From: Actinomycetota bacterium
GTDB lineage: Bacteria; Actinomycetota; Thermoleophilia; RBG-16-64-13
Assembly (NCBI GenBank): GCA_018830645.1
Contig: JAHJSA010000050.1
Span: 1-64,000, forward strand
Direction: 5' to 3'
DNA length: 64,000 nt
The position numbers were made by a program, and so were the translations under genes. This document shows positions 26,899-34,312 of the stretch, in pieces. The first letter of the stretch is position 1. Each line of letters opens with the position of its first letter. Under the pieces are notes generated by a model. The model searched no databases, was not told where the DNA came from, and worked only from the letters and a program-made list of their open reading frames with translations.

Positions 26899-27899
26899 GA
26901 CGCCCGATGCCGCGGGCGGTTCGCCCTTCACGCCTCGCCCATGTGACGCGCGGGCGATGCCAGCCCCGTCTCCTGTCGGAGCAACGCGGTTCCGTTCTGC
27001 TCGCGACACTGATGATGTGCTTGGGTCTCAGCGCGACGGCGCTCGCCCTGGCCACCGTGGCCGATCTGTCTCGACTCCTCATCGTGGAAGACGAACTCGC
27101 TCGCCAAACCCTTTCTCAGGCCGACGTGGGCCTCGCCTCCGTCGTCTGGGCCGCCACCGAAAAGCCGCTCGCCCGCACCTTGGAGGTGCCGGGGCTCGCG
27201 TATGCCCGGATCGAGGAGTCGCCCGGTGCAGCTCCGTTCAGCATGGTCCTTGTCGCAGGCGTACCGGTAGATGGCGGATCCCTCGAGGTGCGGGCCCGCC
27301 TGGAGCGGGCGGCTGATGGGATCGACCTGCCGGATCGTGCGCTGGTGGCGGCGAATGCGAATGCCGCGGAGGGCCGTCTTCTCGCTGACATGGTCTGCGG
27401 CAGCGGTGAGACGCCGGCCCGCGTGTCTCTTCGTTCGCCGAGTCCTCTCTCCGCGCACTCCTCTTCGCTGGAAGTCGACTTCGGTCGGGCGTGGGCACTC
27501 GATGAGGGGCAGGTGGTCGTGCTGGAGCAGGCGGCGGACGTGTCGTCGAGTCGGGTGGTCCTCGCAGAAGTGGGATTGGCAGGTAGACCCCAGTTGAGGG
27601 CGGCGCAGGGGACGGCGCCGGAGTGCCCCGTGCTGGTGGTGGGCGGCCGGGGCGTGCCGCTGGACCTCACCGGCTTCGGAGACTTGTACGGGGTCGCTCT
27701 CGCAGGTGACCTCGGCGTGCGCTTGGAGGGCACCACGTTGTACGGCGGAGTGTTCACCTCGGGAGAGGTTCGCTTTGGCCAGAGCGGACGGATCCTCGAC
27801 TCTCCCACCGTGAGACGCTGGGCTTCCACCGCGAGTCTCCCGGTGGTGCGTCTTGTACCAGGCACCCGACGGGACGTGGTGGTGGGTGGGGGCGGGTAG
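26892..27899 (+). CDS. PilX/GspK-like protein of the pilus cluster
   Basis: A 335-residue protein with a 30-residue basic N-terminus and a hydrophobic segment EQRGSVLLATLMMCLGLSATALALA that resembles GspK/PilX N-termini, which lack the standard Glu5. The C-terminal half contains beta-repeat-like sequence (DLYGVALAGDLGVRLEGTTLYGGVFTSG given only as a landmark in 18-residue pieces) similar in style to the minus-strand protein at 17130. The two therefore look like counterparts in two parallel prepilin sets. Start is ATG 26892 or ATG 26907. Confidence 0.7.
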   Translation: MVGRPMPRAVRPSRLAHVTRGRCQPRLLSEQRGSVLLATLMMCLGLSATALALATVADLSRLLIVEDELARQTLSQADVGLASVVWAATEKPLARTLEVPGLAYARIEESPGAAPFSMVLVAGVPVDGGSLEVRARLERAADGIDLPDRALVAANANAAEGRLLADMVCGSGETPARVSLRSPSPLSAHSSSLEVDFGRAWALDEGQVVVLEQAADVSSSRVVLAEVGLAGRPQLRAAQGTAPECPVLVVGGRGVPLDLTGFGDLYGVALAGDLGVRLEGTTLYGGVFTSGEVRFGQSGRILDSPTVRRWASTASLPVVRLVPGTRRDVVVGGGG

Positions 27900-27961
27900 G
27901 ACACGCGCGGTTTGGCGGATCCGGTAGTGCTTCGGGCGGTTTGCTTGGAGAGGGCCCCGTG

Positions 27962-27967
27962 TATACT
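27962..27967 (+). promoter_or_regulatory. -10 hexamer for a probably leaderless transcript
   Basis: TATACT ends seven bases before ATG 27975, so transcription would begin at or next to the start codon. A weak -35 (TTTGCT, 27940-27945) is 16 bp upstream. The ATG has no Shine-Dalgarno. Confidence 0.55.
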
Positions 27968-27974
27968 GCCACGC

Positions 27975-28394
27975 ATGGCGGGCGCATCGTATGACACACC
28001 GGAATGGTTGCGCAGGCTCGAAGCCGTCGAGTGTAGAGGCTGTTCGGTCATATGCGAGCGCGTGGTGGCTCCCGGGCACTGCCTCAAGTCCGGGTGCCAC
28101 TACGTCTACGCCATCGACGAACACGGCGCCACCTTCTTCGGGTGCATACAGAACGTCTACTCCGCGGAACTGGATCTGGCGCCGTATCGCGCCTCGCCCC
28201 GAGCCGACCTCTATGGGGTGCTTCGGGCACGACGCGCCCCTCTGACTGAGTGCCGCACCAGCGTCGAGAAGGCGTACACGGTCGACTATACGTGGCGCGG
28301 CTGCGTGAACCCTCAGTTCCTGCAGAGCCCGCATGAACTCACCGCCGAGGCGGTGCGGCGCATCGTCGATGGACCCGATGTGATCGACGCGTAG
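27975..28394 (+). CDS. Cys-rich protein of unknown function
   Basis: A 139-residue soluble protein with nine cysteines, several paired: ECRGCSVICERV, GHCLKSGCHYVY, FFGCIQ, TECRTS and RGCVNP. The first block could bind a metal or an iron-sulfur cluster, but it fits no family that I know. There is no signal peptide. ATG 27975 is favoured because the -10 box lies seven bases upstream; an in-frame upstream extension would start inside the promoter. It ends four bases before rnz. Confidence 0.72.
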   Translation: MAGASYDTPEWLRRLEAVECRGCSVICERVVAPGHCLKSGCHYVYAIDEHGATFFGCIQNVYSAELDLAPYRASPRADLYGVLRARRAPLTECRTSVEKAYTVDYTWRGCVNPQFLQSPHELTAEAVRRIVDGPDVIDA

Positions 28395-28397
28395 CTG

Positions 28398-29387
28398 TTG
28401 GATCTGCGACTCGTCTTCCTCGGTACGGCCGGCGCGGTGCCCACAGTGGATCGCGGACCCAGCGGTCTGCTCATCGTGCGTGGCGGCGAGCGCTCTCTCG
28501 TGGATTGCGGCGAAGGGACCCAGCGACAGCTGATGCGATCGGTGGGGCTGGCCCGCATCGATCGGATCTTCCTCACGCACCTGCACGGCGATCACTATCT
28601 CGGGTTGCCCGGGCTCCTGAAGACTCTGAGCCTCCAGGCAAGAGAGGAGAAGTTGGAGCTCTACGGGCCGACCGGTACGGAGGAGATCTTTCAGATCGCC
28701 CATCGTATGTTCGGGCGCTTCGGGTTCCCGGTTGAGATAGTCGAGGTAGCGGGTGGCACGGCGGTGCACGGCGATGGATACACCATGCGCGCGGCCAGGA
28801 CCGACCACGGGCTTCCGAGTCTGGCTTGGGCGTTGGTGGAAGAGAGTCGACCGGGTCGTTTCCACCCGGAAAGGGCGATGGAACTGGGTGTGCGGCCCGG
28901 CCCCGATTTCCGACGCCTGCAGTGTGGGGAATCGCTCGTGTTACCTTCGGGGGACGTGGTGGAGCCTGAGCAGGTCATGGACGAACCTCGATCGGGACGC
29001 ACCGTTGTGATCTCCGGCGACACGCGTCCGTGTGAAGCCGTCGTCGAGTTGGCCCGCGGGGCGACCGTCCTGGTTCACGACAGCACCTTCACGGAAGACG
29101 AGCGTGCCCGCGCGCTCGAGACGAGACACTCGACGGCCCGCGAAGCCGCGACCGTCGCGGCTGAAGGGGGAGTGGGCACCCTCGTGCTCACGCACGTCAG
29201 CTCGAGGCACAGCACGAGGGATCTTTTGAAGGAGGCGCGCGCCGTCTTCCCCCGGAGTATCCTGCCTTCGGATCTCGACCACCTGGCCATACCGTATCCC
29301 GAGAAGGGTCCGGCTGAGTTGCTCACGGGCCCGGGCGACATGCGCGGCCCCTACGGGGAGTGGTCGAACGCGACGGAACCGGTATAA
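28398..29387 (+). CDS. rnz: Ribonuclease Z (tRNA 3'-end endonuclease)
   Basis: A metallo-beta-lactamase-fold nuclease that removes 3' trailers from tRNA precursors. The 329-residue protein has the zinc motif THLHGDHYLGLPG near residue 55, the FLGTAGAVPT start and the GDTRP and VLTHVSSRHS segments of the family. TTG 28398 is the likely start, three bases after the preceding stop and without a clear Shine-Dalgarno, so translation may be coupled. The stop codon lies in the -10 box of the tRNA-Arg promoter just downstream; that tRNA has no encoded CCA and would be a substrate. Confidence 0.93.
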   Translation: MDLRLVFLGTAGAVPTVDRGPSGLLIVRGGERSLVDCGEGTQRQLMRSVGLARIDRIFLTHLHGDHYLGLPGLLKTLSLQAREEKLELYGPTGTEEIFQIAHRMFGRFGFPVEIVEVAGGTAVHGDGYTMRAARTDHGLPSLAWALVEESRPGRFHPERAMELGVRPGPDFRRLQCGESLVLPSGDVVEPEQVMDEPRSGRTVVISGDTRPCEAVVELARGATVLVHDSTFTEDERARALETRHSTAREAATVAAEGGVGTLVLTHVSSRHSTRDLLKEARAVFPRSILPSDLDHLAIPYPEKGPAELLTGPGDMRGPYGEWSNATEPV

Positions 29388-29388
29388 T
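29383..29388 (+). promoter_or_regulatory. -10 box for tRNA-Arg overlapping the rnz stop codon
   Basis: A consensus TATAAT at 29383-29388 contains the rnz TAA stop (29385-29387) and is 15 bases before the tRNA. No good -35 hexamer is visible. Confidence 0.5.
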
Positions 29389-29403
29389 ACCCCGGTCCCG
29401 GAC

Positions 29404-29476
29404 GCCCACGTAGCTCAGGGGATAGAGCACTGGCCTCCGGAGCCAGGTGCCGCAGGTTCGAATCCTGCCGTGGGCA
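29404..29476 (+). tRNA. tRNA-Arg (anticodon CCG)
   Basis: A complete 73-nt cloverleaf: acceptor GCCCACG/CGTGGGC with discriminator A, D arm GCTC...GAGC, anticodon stem CTGGC/GCCAG with loop CTCCGGA (anticodon CCG, reading CGG), variable loop GTGCC, T arm GCAGG-TTCGAAT-CCTGC. The 3' CCA is not encoded (ACTAG follows), so RNase Z processing and CCA addition are required. Confidence 0.97.
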
Positions 29477-29660
29477 CTAGAATCTCCGCTGCCGTTGGCA
29501 CCGGAATCTCACGCAGCGACTCGGGCTCGTCCAGGGCCGGCGCCCTCGACAGGGTGCACCGGCGCCCGTCACCCAGACCGATGGCGCGTATGGTCTGGAC
29601 CTCCCGGTTCCGCCGAGCCATCCAACCCTTTCGGCCATCAGGCTGGGGCTCTGGGCGAGG

Positions 29661-29813
29661 CTAGCGCGCCTTCTGAGACGTCAGCTTCGCCTGCCAGGTA
29701 TCCTGGCTCACGGCCCGCGTGCACACGCCGGTCTTGGCGTGATAGTACACGCAGTGCTTGCGCTGGGTGCGGTCGGCGTTGCAGCTCGTATCCTGTCGGC
29801 TCGTCGCTTTCAT
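29661..29813 (-). CDS. Possible 50-residue small basic protein with three Cys
   Basis: ATG at 29813 to TAG at 29661 encodes MKATSRQDTSCNADRTQRKH, then CVYYHAKTGVCTRAVSQDTW and a KLTSQKAR end. Forty-four of 50 codons end in G or C, the pattern of real genes here. On the minus strand TAGAAT ends six bases before the ATG, matching the leaderless arrangement of nearby genes. No known family. The alternative is a chance ORF in GC-rich sequence. Confidence 0.5.
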   Translation of the reverse strand: MKATSRQDTSCNADRTQRKHCVYYHAKTGVCTRAVSQDTWQAKLTSQKAR

Positions 29814-29908
29814 GCCCGTATTCTACTTCACCCCACGGTCGAGCGTGGCATGCGGAGTGCGCGGCGCGAAGTTTCCCCGCATTTTGCGACAAGCCGCCCG
29901 GCGTCCCA

Positions 29909-29937
29909 TTGCATCGACCCTCGACGGCCGTTATGGT
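29909..29937 (+). promoter_or_regulatory. Promoter for the small Cys-rich ORF
   Basis: TTGCAT (29909-29914), 17-bp spacer, TATGGT (29932-29937). The same -35 hexamer is used in the pilin promoter at 24286. Confidence 0.5.
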
Positions 29938-29985
29938 GGGGTACGTCCGGTCTTCGGGTACCTCGTATCACAAGGAAGGGTAGGT

Positions 29986-30207
29986 TTGAGCGCAACTTCG
30001 TCAGTCGCCTCTGTTCCGTGTCCTTCCTGTGCCACGTGCTTCTTCGGTGTTGAGCATCTCTGCGCGCTGCGGGTCGACGACGTTTCGTGCCCGACCTACC
30101 GCGCGCACCAGAGTCCCTGGTCTGATTGCCTGAGGCGCCGTCGGAGCACCACCATCGGAGAGCATGCGAGGGTCCTTGAAGTCGAGCGGGTACGCTTGGT
30201 CGAGTAG
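29986..30207 (+). CDS. Possible 73-residue Cys-rich small protein
   Basis: TTG 29986 to TAG 30207, with AAGGAAGG (29972-29979) six bases upstream and a promoter at 29909. The product has six Cys in its first 50 residues (PCPSCATCFFGVEHLCALR, then SCPTYRAHQSPWSDCLRRRR), suggesting metal binding or a redox role. About 70% of codons end in G or C, less than its neighbours. I do not recognise a family. Confidence 0.45.
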   Translation: MSATSSVASVPCPSCATCFFGVEHLCALRVDDVSCPTYRAHQSPWSDCLRRRRSTTIGEHARVLEVERVRLVE

Positions 30208-30226
30208 GGATCGGAGCTCGGCGGCA

Positions 30227-30937
30227 TTACGACCGACTGCGGTCCGGCTCCATCGTATTCACGCCGAGTCGTTCCAGCACCTCTCGGTGATCAGATCGCT
30301 CCAGCCGACCGGCCCGAAAGGGGAATACCCGCTCGAAGGCCCGAACGTACCCGCTCTTCAGCTCATCCATCGGTGGAGCCTCACCCGTCTCCGCCAACAC
30401 GCTCGTCTGAGCCAGTCCCGCTTCGCCGCAGGAGACGATGCGGTCGAACAACCCCAAGTCGACCGTGACATTCAGCGAGGTGCCGTGACTGGCCACCCAG
30501 CGACGACAGCGCAGTCCCACGGACGCGATCTTGCGGTCGCTCACGTAGAGACCGGGAGCCCCCGGCTTCCGTTGGGCGGCGACGCCCAGCGGCGCGAGTA
30601 GGTCGATCAGCGTCGCCTCCAGGCCGGCGACAAACGCGCGCAGGTCTTGTCGGGGGAGGGGGACCACCGGATAGCACACCAATTGGCCCGGCGCGTGGAG
30701 GGTCGCAGCGCCTCCCCGCTCCGACCGCAGCACCGGGATGTCCTGGCCGCTCAGGCCGCCCCCGCAGATCAGGTCGGCGTCAGACCCCCGACTACCCAGA
30801 GTGATGACCGGGGTGTGTTCGAGGAGGAGGAGCACCCCTGGGATCGCCCGATCTCCGACAGCGTCTCGCAGGGTGGCCTGGAGTCTCTGCACCGGCTCGT
30901 AGGGACAGACTCCGAGATCAAGGACGGGGATCATCAT
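30227..30937 (-). CDS. lipB: Octanoyltransferase LipB
   Basis: Transfers octanoate from acyl carrier protein to lipoyl-dependent proteins, the first step of lipoate synthesis. The 236-residue protein shows the LipB pattern: RGGAATLHAPGQLVCYPVVPL, the Lys-containing DRKIASVGLRCRRWVASHGT segment and the Cys of IVSCGEAGLAQTSV in the position of the acyl-thioester Cys. TAACCT on the minus strand ends seven bases before the ATG, so the transcript may be leaderless. No lipA is in the window. Confidence 0.9.
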   Translation of the reverse strand: MMIPVLDLGVCPYEPVQRLQATLRDAVGDRAIPGVLLLLEHTPVITLGSRGSDADLICGGGLSGQDIPVLRSERGGAATLHAPGQLVCYPVVPLPRQDLRAFVAGLEATLIDLLAPLGVAAQRKPGAPGLYVSDRKIASVGLRCRRWVASHGTSLNVTVDLGLFDRIVSCGEAGLAQTSVLAETGEAPPMDELKSGYVRAFERVFPFRAGRLERSDHREVLERLGVNTMEPDRSRS

Positions 30938-30944
30938 CGTGAGG

Positions 30945-30950
30945 AGGTTA
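30945..30950 (-). promoter_or_regulatory. -10 hexamer for lipB (leaderless type)
   Basis: TAACCT on the minus strand, seven bases before the lipB ATG. The sequence between is CCTCACG, which cannot serve as a Shine-Dalgarno. The same hexamer precedes the deacetylase gene at 32478. Confidence 0.45.
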
Positions 30951-31157
30951 CACCCCTCGGCTTCTCACACCAAGGCGCACCACACTCCGGACACCCGGGG
31001 ACCTGGAAGGGCTTCTTCTTGGGTGGCGAGTCCGGTGGGAGCCGCTCACGTGCCCTTGAACGGCTTGAGTGAACCGGTGACGGTGTGAGAGACTCTAGCG
31101 GCGGCGGGCCGAAGGAGCGACCGCCGCCTGTGAGCACACGGATAAGAGGAGCCCCCC

Positions 31158-31367
31158 TTGGCTAAGAAGTACGACCCACTCTGGGAGATCGTCGGGCAGA
31201 AGTTGCCCCTTCAAGGAACCGAGGTCGACGTCGACGCGTTGTGCCCCGTGTGCCACGTCAGCCTGCATGTCGGCGCCGCTGAGCCGGGCCAGAACGTCGA
31301 TTGCGGGCTCTGCGGCGCAGGCCTGTTGGTCGTGGAGCGCGACGGCGTAGTCACTCTCGAAGACTAG
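31158..31367 (+). CDS. Small zinc-ribbon protein of unknown function
   Basis: A 69-residue protein with two CxxC motifs, CPVC near residue 29 and CGLC near residue 49, spaced as in a zinc ribbon. The N-terminus (KKYDPLWEIVGQKLPLQ) is helical and resembles short proteins of unknown function that begin KYDPL. TTG 31158 has AAGAGGAG upstream. It stands alone between minus-strand genes. Role unknown. Confidence 0.75.
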   Translation: MAKKYDPLWEIVGQKLPLQGTEVDVDALCPVCHVSLHVGAAEPGQNVDCGLCGAGLLVVERDGVVTLED

Positions 31368-31404
31368 CCATCAGAAGAGTGACGGCGTGTGGCCGTGCGG
31401 AGGA

Positions 31405-32478
31405 TCAGTACGTGATGGTGGGGCGACCGAGGTCGGCGAGCGCCGTACCCAGCTCGTCGGGCACCTCCGCGGGGAATGACACCGCCGAAGGGTCTCCATC
31501 CGACACGTAGCGTAGCCGGGGGTTGTCCTTGAATCGCTGGACGGCGGCGCGAAGTGAGGCGCCGTCGACTACGATACGCGGTATGTGCAGCGCTTCGAAC
31601 TCAGTGGAGTAGGGGGACGGCGACGACCCGCCCGTCACTTCAAGCGCGGCCAGGTAGCGATACGTGACATCCTCGTGGGTGCCGCTTGCCAGAATAGCGT
31701 CATCCTCTGGGTACGCGCCGAACGGCACGGACATGGTGTCCACTGAGTAGCCCGAGCCCACCATCTTCTCGATAGTCGCCTGCGAGACCGCGAGCTGCTT
31801 CACAGACTCGTCCCGAGATGCCTCTTTCAGATTGAGATGGGTGACGGTGTGGCTGCCTATCTCGTAGCCCCAGGACACGAGGTTGCGCACCTTCTCCGTC
31901 TGGTAGTCTGGTTGGCCGAAGAGGACGTGGTCACTCGGGCGCACGTCGAGGAGCACGTAGAACGACGCGCGCGACACCCACCGTCCGGCACGCACGGCCG
32001 CCTGCATGATACCCACAGCGGAATCGGGGTCGATGGAGCCCTCGTCGAGCAACCGATACTGGCCCGGACTCGAGTCGTCGAAGGTGAGCACCACCGGTGT
32101 CTTGCCGGCGGGCACCTCGATGTTGCCCGTTGCGAGGTCACGGAGATTGATGGGGTAGTAGCCTTCGTCCCATAGGAGGGCGATATCGGCGCGGAAGTCC
32201 TCGGGCGTGCGGGTCCACTCAGTGGAGGGACGGCCGATCTTGTGGTATTCGAGCACCATGATCATGCCCAGTTCGTTCGCCCCGATGGCTCGGGCCTTCT
32301 CAGGCGTCATCGGCTGAGCCTCGGCCGGCTCCGCCTCGGGCGCGGTGGCGTCGGTGTCGCCACGCTTGGCCGTCTCGGCAGAGCTCGGGCCTCCGAAGAC
32401 CAGGCCCCCCACCAAGCCCAACAGACTGCCCACGACGAATGCGCCAATGAAGAAGCGGATTATCTTGTCAGTACGCAT
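31405..32478 (-). CDS. Membrane-anchored or secreted polysaccharide deacetylase (NodB-like)
   Basis: A 357-residue carbohydrate esterase-4-type protein. One N-terminal hydrophobic segment (residues 7-29) serves as signal or anchor, followed by an Ala/Glu/Pro linker. The NodB motifs are present: TFDDSSPGQ with the catalytic and metal Asp pair, and SHTVTHLNL with the two metal His. LEYHKIGRPSTEW marks the start of the domain. It probably removes acetyl groups from peptidoglycan or a surface polysaccharide. It is divergent from the DUF4015 gene across a 141-bp region containing a tandem repeat. Confidence 0.88.
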   Translation of the reverse strand: MRTDKIIRFFIGAFVVGSLLGLVGGLVFGGPSSAETAKRGDTDATAPEAEPAEAQPMTPEKARAIGANELGMIMVLEYHKIGRPSTEWTRTPEDFRADIALLWDEGYYPINLRDLATGNIEVPAGKTPVVLTFDDSSPGQYRLLDEGSIDPDSAVGIMQAAVRAGRWVSRASFYVLLDVRPSDHVLFGQPDYQTEKVRNLVSWGYEIGSHTVTHLNLKEASRDESVKQLAVSQATIEKMVGSGYSVDTMSVPFGAYPEDDAILASGTHEDVTYRYLAALEVTGGSSPSPYSTEFEALHIPRIVVDGASLRAAVQRFKDNPRLRYVSDGDPSAVSFPAEVPDELGTALADLGRPTITY

Positions 32479-32487
32479 GATTATCTC

Positions 32488-32493
32488 AGGTTA
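32488..32493 (-). promoter_or_regulatory. -10 hexamer for the deacetylase gene
   Basis: TAACCT on the minus strand, nine bases before the ATG at 32478. No Shine-Dalgarno is seen. The matching -35 position falls inside the first copy of the tandem repeat (32508-32554). Confidence 0.45.
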
Positions 32494-32507
32494 GCATCAC
32501 CCGTGGA

Positions 32508-32603
32508 CGTCGCCCACCCCGGCGGAGGCTCAGGCGCACACCCGACCCTGTCTGCGTCGCCCACCCCGGCGCCGGCTCGGGCGGCCACCCGACACTGCCT
32601 CTG
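32508..32603. repeat. Tandem imperfect direct repeat, 47 and 49 bp
   Basis: Copy 1 (32508-32554) and copy 2 (32555-32603) both begin CGTCGCCCACCCCGGCG and end in CACCCGAC...CTG, with about 85% identity and no gap between them. They fill the space between two divergent genes and each covers one -35 region. Confidence 0.85.
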
Positions 32604-32604
32604 G

Positions 32605-32610
32605 TAGACT
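32605..32610 (+). promoter_or_regulatory. -10 hexamer for the DUF4015 gene
   Basis: TAGACT, directly after repeat copy 2 and nine bases before ATG 32620, the same spacing as the divergent deacetylase gene. No Shine-Dalgarno precedes the ATG. Confidence 0.5.
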
Positions 32611-32619
32611 ACGCCCGTA

Positions 32620-33855
32620 ATGAAGACGCTGTTGACTTCAGGCCGTCGCCGCGGCCCCCGGGCGGCCGGCCCCCTCCTCATCGTGTTGGTGATAGCCGCC
32701 GTTGCGGCTTTCCTGGCGGGCTTCGCTCTGTTCTGGAACGTGGGCAGCCGGGTCGCAGGGGGCGGGTTCGATGTCGGGTTCCCCGGCTTCGGGCGCACCG
32801 ACAGCACTCACCAAGTCGAAGCGGCGCCCTCATCCGGGGCGCGGTATCCGGTGAGTGTGGCTTTCGACCCGATCAAGTACCGCGATGCAAGATACGTGCC
32901 GGTCAAAGGCATCCATGTATCGAGCTGGATCGCGGGCTCTGAAGAGCTTCTCGCCAAGCAGCTCGCCCTATGCGATCGCACCGAGATCAACGCCATGGTC
33001 GTCGAAGTGAAGGACGACCTGGGGTTCCTCGCATACGACACCGACATCCCCTTGGCCGAGGAGCTCGGGCTCGAAGACCCGCGGATCAAGGATATCGACG
33101 CCTTCATAGCGACACTGAACAAGCACGGGGTGATCCCCATCGCCCGTGTCGTATCTTTCAAGGACGACCGCTTGGCCAACAAGAGGCCGGAGTGGGGGGT
33201 GCAGAGCAAGAACGGGGGATTGTGGGAGGACTACAAGGGGATTTCGTTCTTGAATCCGTACGACGAGCGTGTCTGGGAGTATCTGATCGATGTGGCTGAA
33301 GACGCCGCGGCGAAGGGCTTCCGGGAGATCCAGTTCGACTACGTGCGCTTTCCCAGCGACGGGAAGATATCCGATACCGTCTACCCGGGGAAGGACCGGC
33401 TCATGGAGGACGCCATCGCCGGCTTTCTCGAGTACGCCCGCGGAAGGCTCGAGAAGCGCGGTGTGTGGGTCTCGGCGGATGTGTTCGGTCTTACCGTGCA
33501 CGTGAAGGACGACCTCGGCATCGGGCAGAAGGTGGAGAAAGTGGCTCGGAACGTGGATATCGTGTCCCCGATGATCTACCCCTCGCACTACTACGCCGGG
33601 TCGTACAACCTGAAGGACCCCAACAGCAGTCCCTATGAGGTGGTCAGGTTCGCCATGCTGGATTCCGGGCGCCGTCTGAACGGCAGCGGGGCGATCGTGC
33701 GCCCATGGCTGCAGGACTTCTCCTTGGACGGAGTCGCGTACGGACCGGACGAAGTACGGGCCCAGATCCGCGCCGCTGAGGAGCTCGGATACACGGAGTG
33801 GATCCTGTGGGATCCTTCGGTGACGTATACCGAGGCCGCCCTCAATCCGGAGTGA
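32620..33855 (+). CDS. Putative glycoside hydrolase, DUF4015 family, membrane anchored
   Basis: A 411-residue protein with an N-terminal transmembrane segment (about residues 17-40) and a TIM-barrel-like domain of the DUF4015 type. Landmarks are VKGIHVSSWIAGS, INAMVVEVKDDLG, WEDYKGISFLNPYDERVWEY, REIQFDYVRFPSDG and DIVSPMIYPSHYYAG. The conserved acidic residues of FDYVRFPSDG and VVEVKDD are likely catalytic, by family. It probably acts on extracellular polysaccharide and shares its control region with the deacetylase. The last 14 bases overlap the convergent acetyltransferase gene. Confidence 0.87.
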   Translation: MKTLLTSGRRRGPRAAGPLLIVLVIAAVAAFLAGFALFWNVGSRVAGGGFDVGFPGFGRTDSTHQVEAAPSSGARYPVSVAFDPIKYRDARYVPVKGIHVSSWIAGSEELLAKQLALCDRTEINAMVVEVKDDLGFLAYDTDIPLAEELGLEDPRIKDIDAFIATLNKHGVIPIARVVSFKDDRLANKRPEWGVQSKNGGLWEDYKGISFLNPYDERVWEYLIDVAEDAAAKGFREIQFDYVRFPSDGKISDTVYPGKDRLMEDAIAGFLEYARGRLEKRGVWVSADVFGLTVHVKDDLGIGQKVEKVARNVDIVSPMIYPSHYYAGSYNLKDPNSSPYEVVRFAMLDSGRRLNGSGAIVRPWLQDFSLDGVAYGPDEVRAQIRAAEELGYTEWILWDPSVTYTEAALNPE

Positions 33856-34312
33856 CGGGCGCCAGGTCGATCACCAGAGCGGTCTCGTCGCAATCTGGGA
33901 AGTGCACACAATGCACGCACTCCCGCCAGATCTTGTGGGGAAGCTCGGACTTCTCCACGCTATGGAACCCAAACCGCCGGAAGAACTTCTCTACGTAGGT
34001 GAGCACGAACACGCGGTTCACGCCGAGGGTGCGGGCCTCGTCGAGAGCCCGAGACACCAGGGTGGTGCCGATGTCGCGCCCGCCGTGGCTCTGGGCGACG
34101 GCGAGCGATCTCACTTCAGCGAGATCCTGCCAGACCACAGAAAGGGCCACGCAGCCCACCACGACCCCGTCTTCGAGAGCCACCAAGTGGTCGCGCACCT
34201 GCCCGTAGATGGAGTGGAGCGATCGAGGCAACATCACGCCGCTGTCGGCATAGCCGTTGATGAGTCTCTGGATCGCGGGGACGTCGGCCACCACCGCGCT
34301 GCGTACCACCAT
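33842..34312 (-). CDS. GNAT N-acetyltransferase, short ArgA-like
   Basis: A 156-residue GNAT protein. The acetyl-CoA loop is replaced by the variant SHGGRDIGTTL, and MLPRSLHSIYGQVRDH plus HKIWRECVHCVHFPDCDE are typical of the short N-acetylglutamate-synthase-like group found in actinobacteria and clostridia, which starts arginine synthesis. The Cys-rich C-terminus (CVHCVHFPDC) is characteristic. No arginine genes are next to it, so the assignment rests on sequence pattern. AAGGGGGGG precedes the ATG. Confidence 0.82.
   Translation of the reverse strand: MVVRSAVVADVPAIQRLINGYADSGVMLPRSLHSIYGQVRDHLVALEDGVVVGCVALSVVWQDLAEVRSLAVAQSHGGRDIGTTLVSRALDEARTLGVNRVFVLTYVEKFFRRFGFHSVEKSELPHKIWRECVHCVHFPDCDETALVIDLAPVTPD

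Noticed and set aside
26928-28865. A 645-codon open frame on the minus strand
   Set aside because: It covers the PilX-like gene, the Cys-rich gene and part of rnz on the other strand; composition is typical of a GC-rich shadow.
29415-29621. Minus-strand ORF ending in a GFEPAAPG-type sequence
   Set aside because: The end is the antisense translation of tRNA-Arg, a well-known annotation artefact; real genes rarely run through a tRNA.
29477-30226. Integrated element at the tRNA-Arg 3' end
   Set aside because: No integrase, no repeat of the tRNA 3' end and no shift in composition were found.
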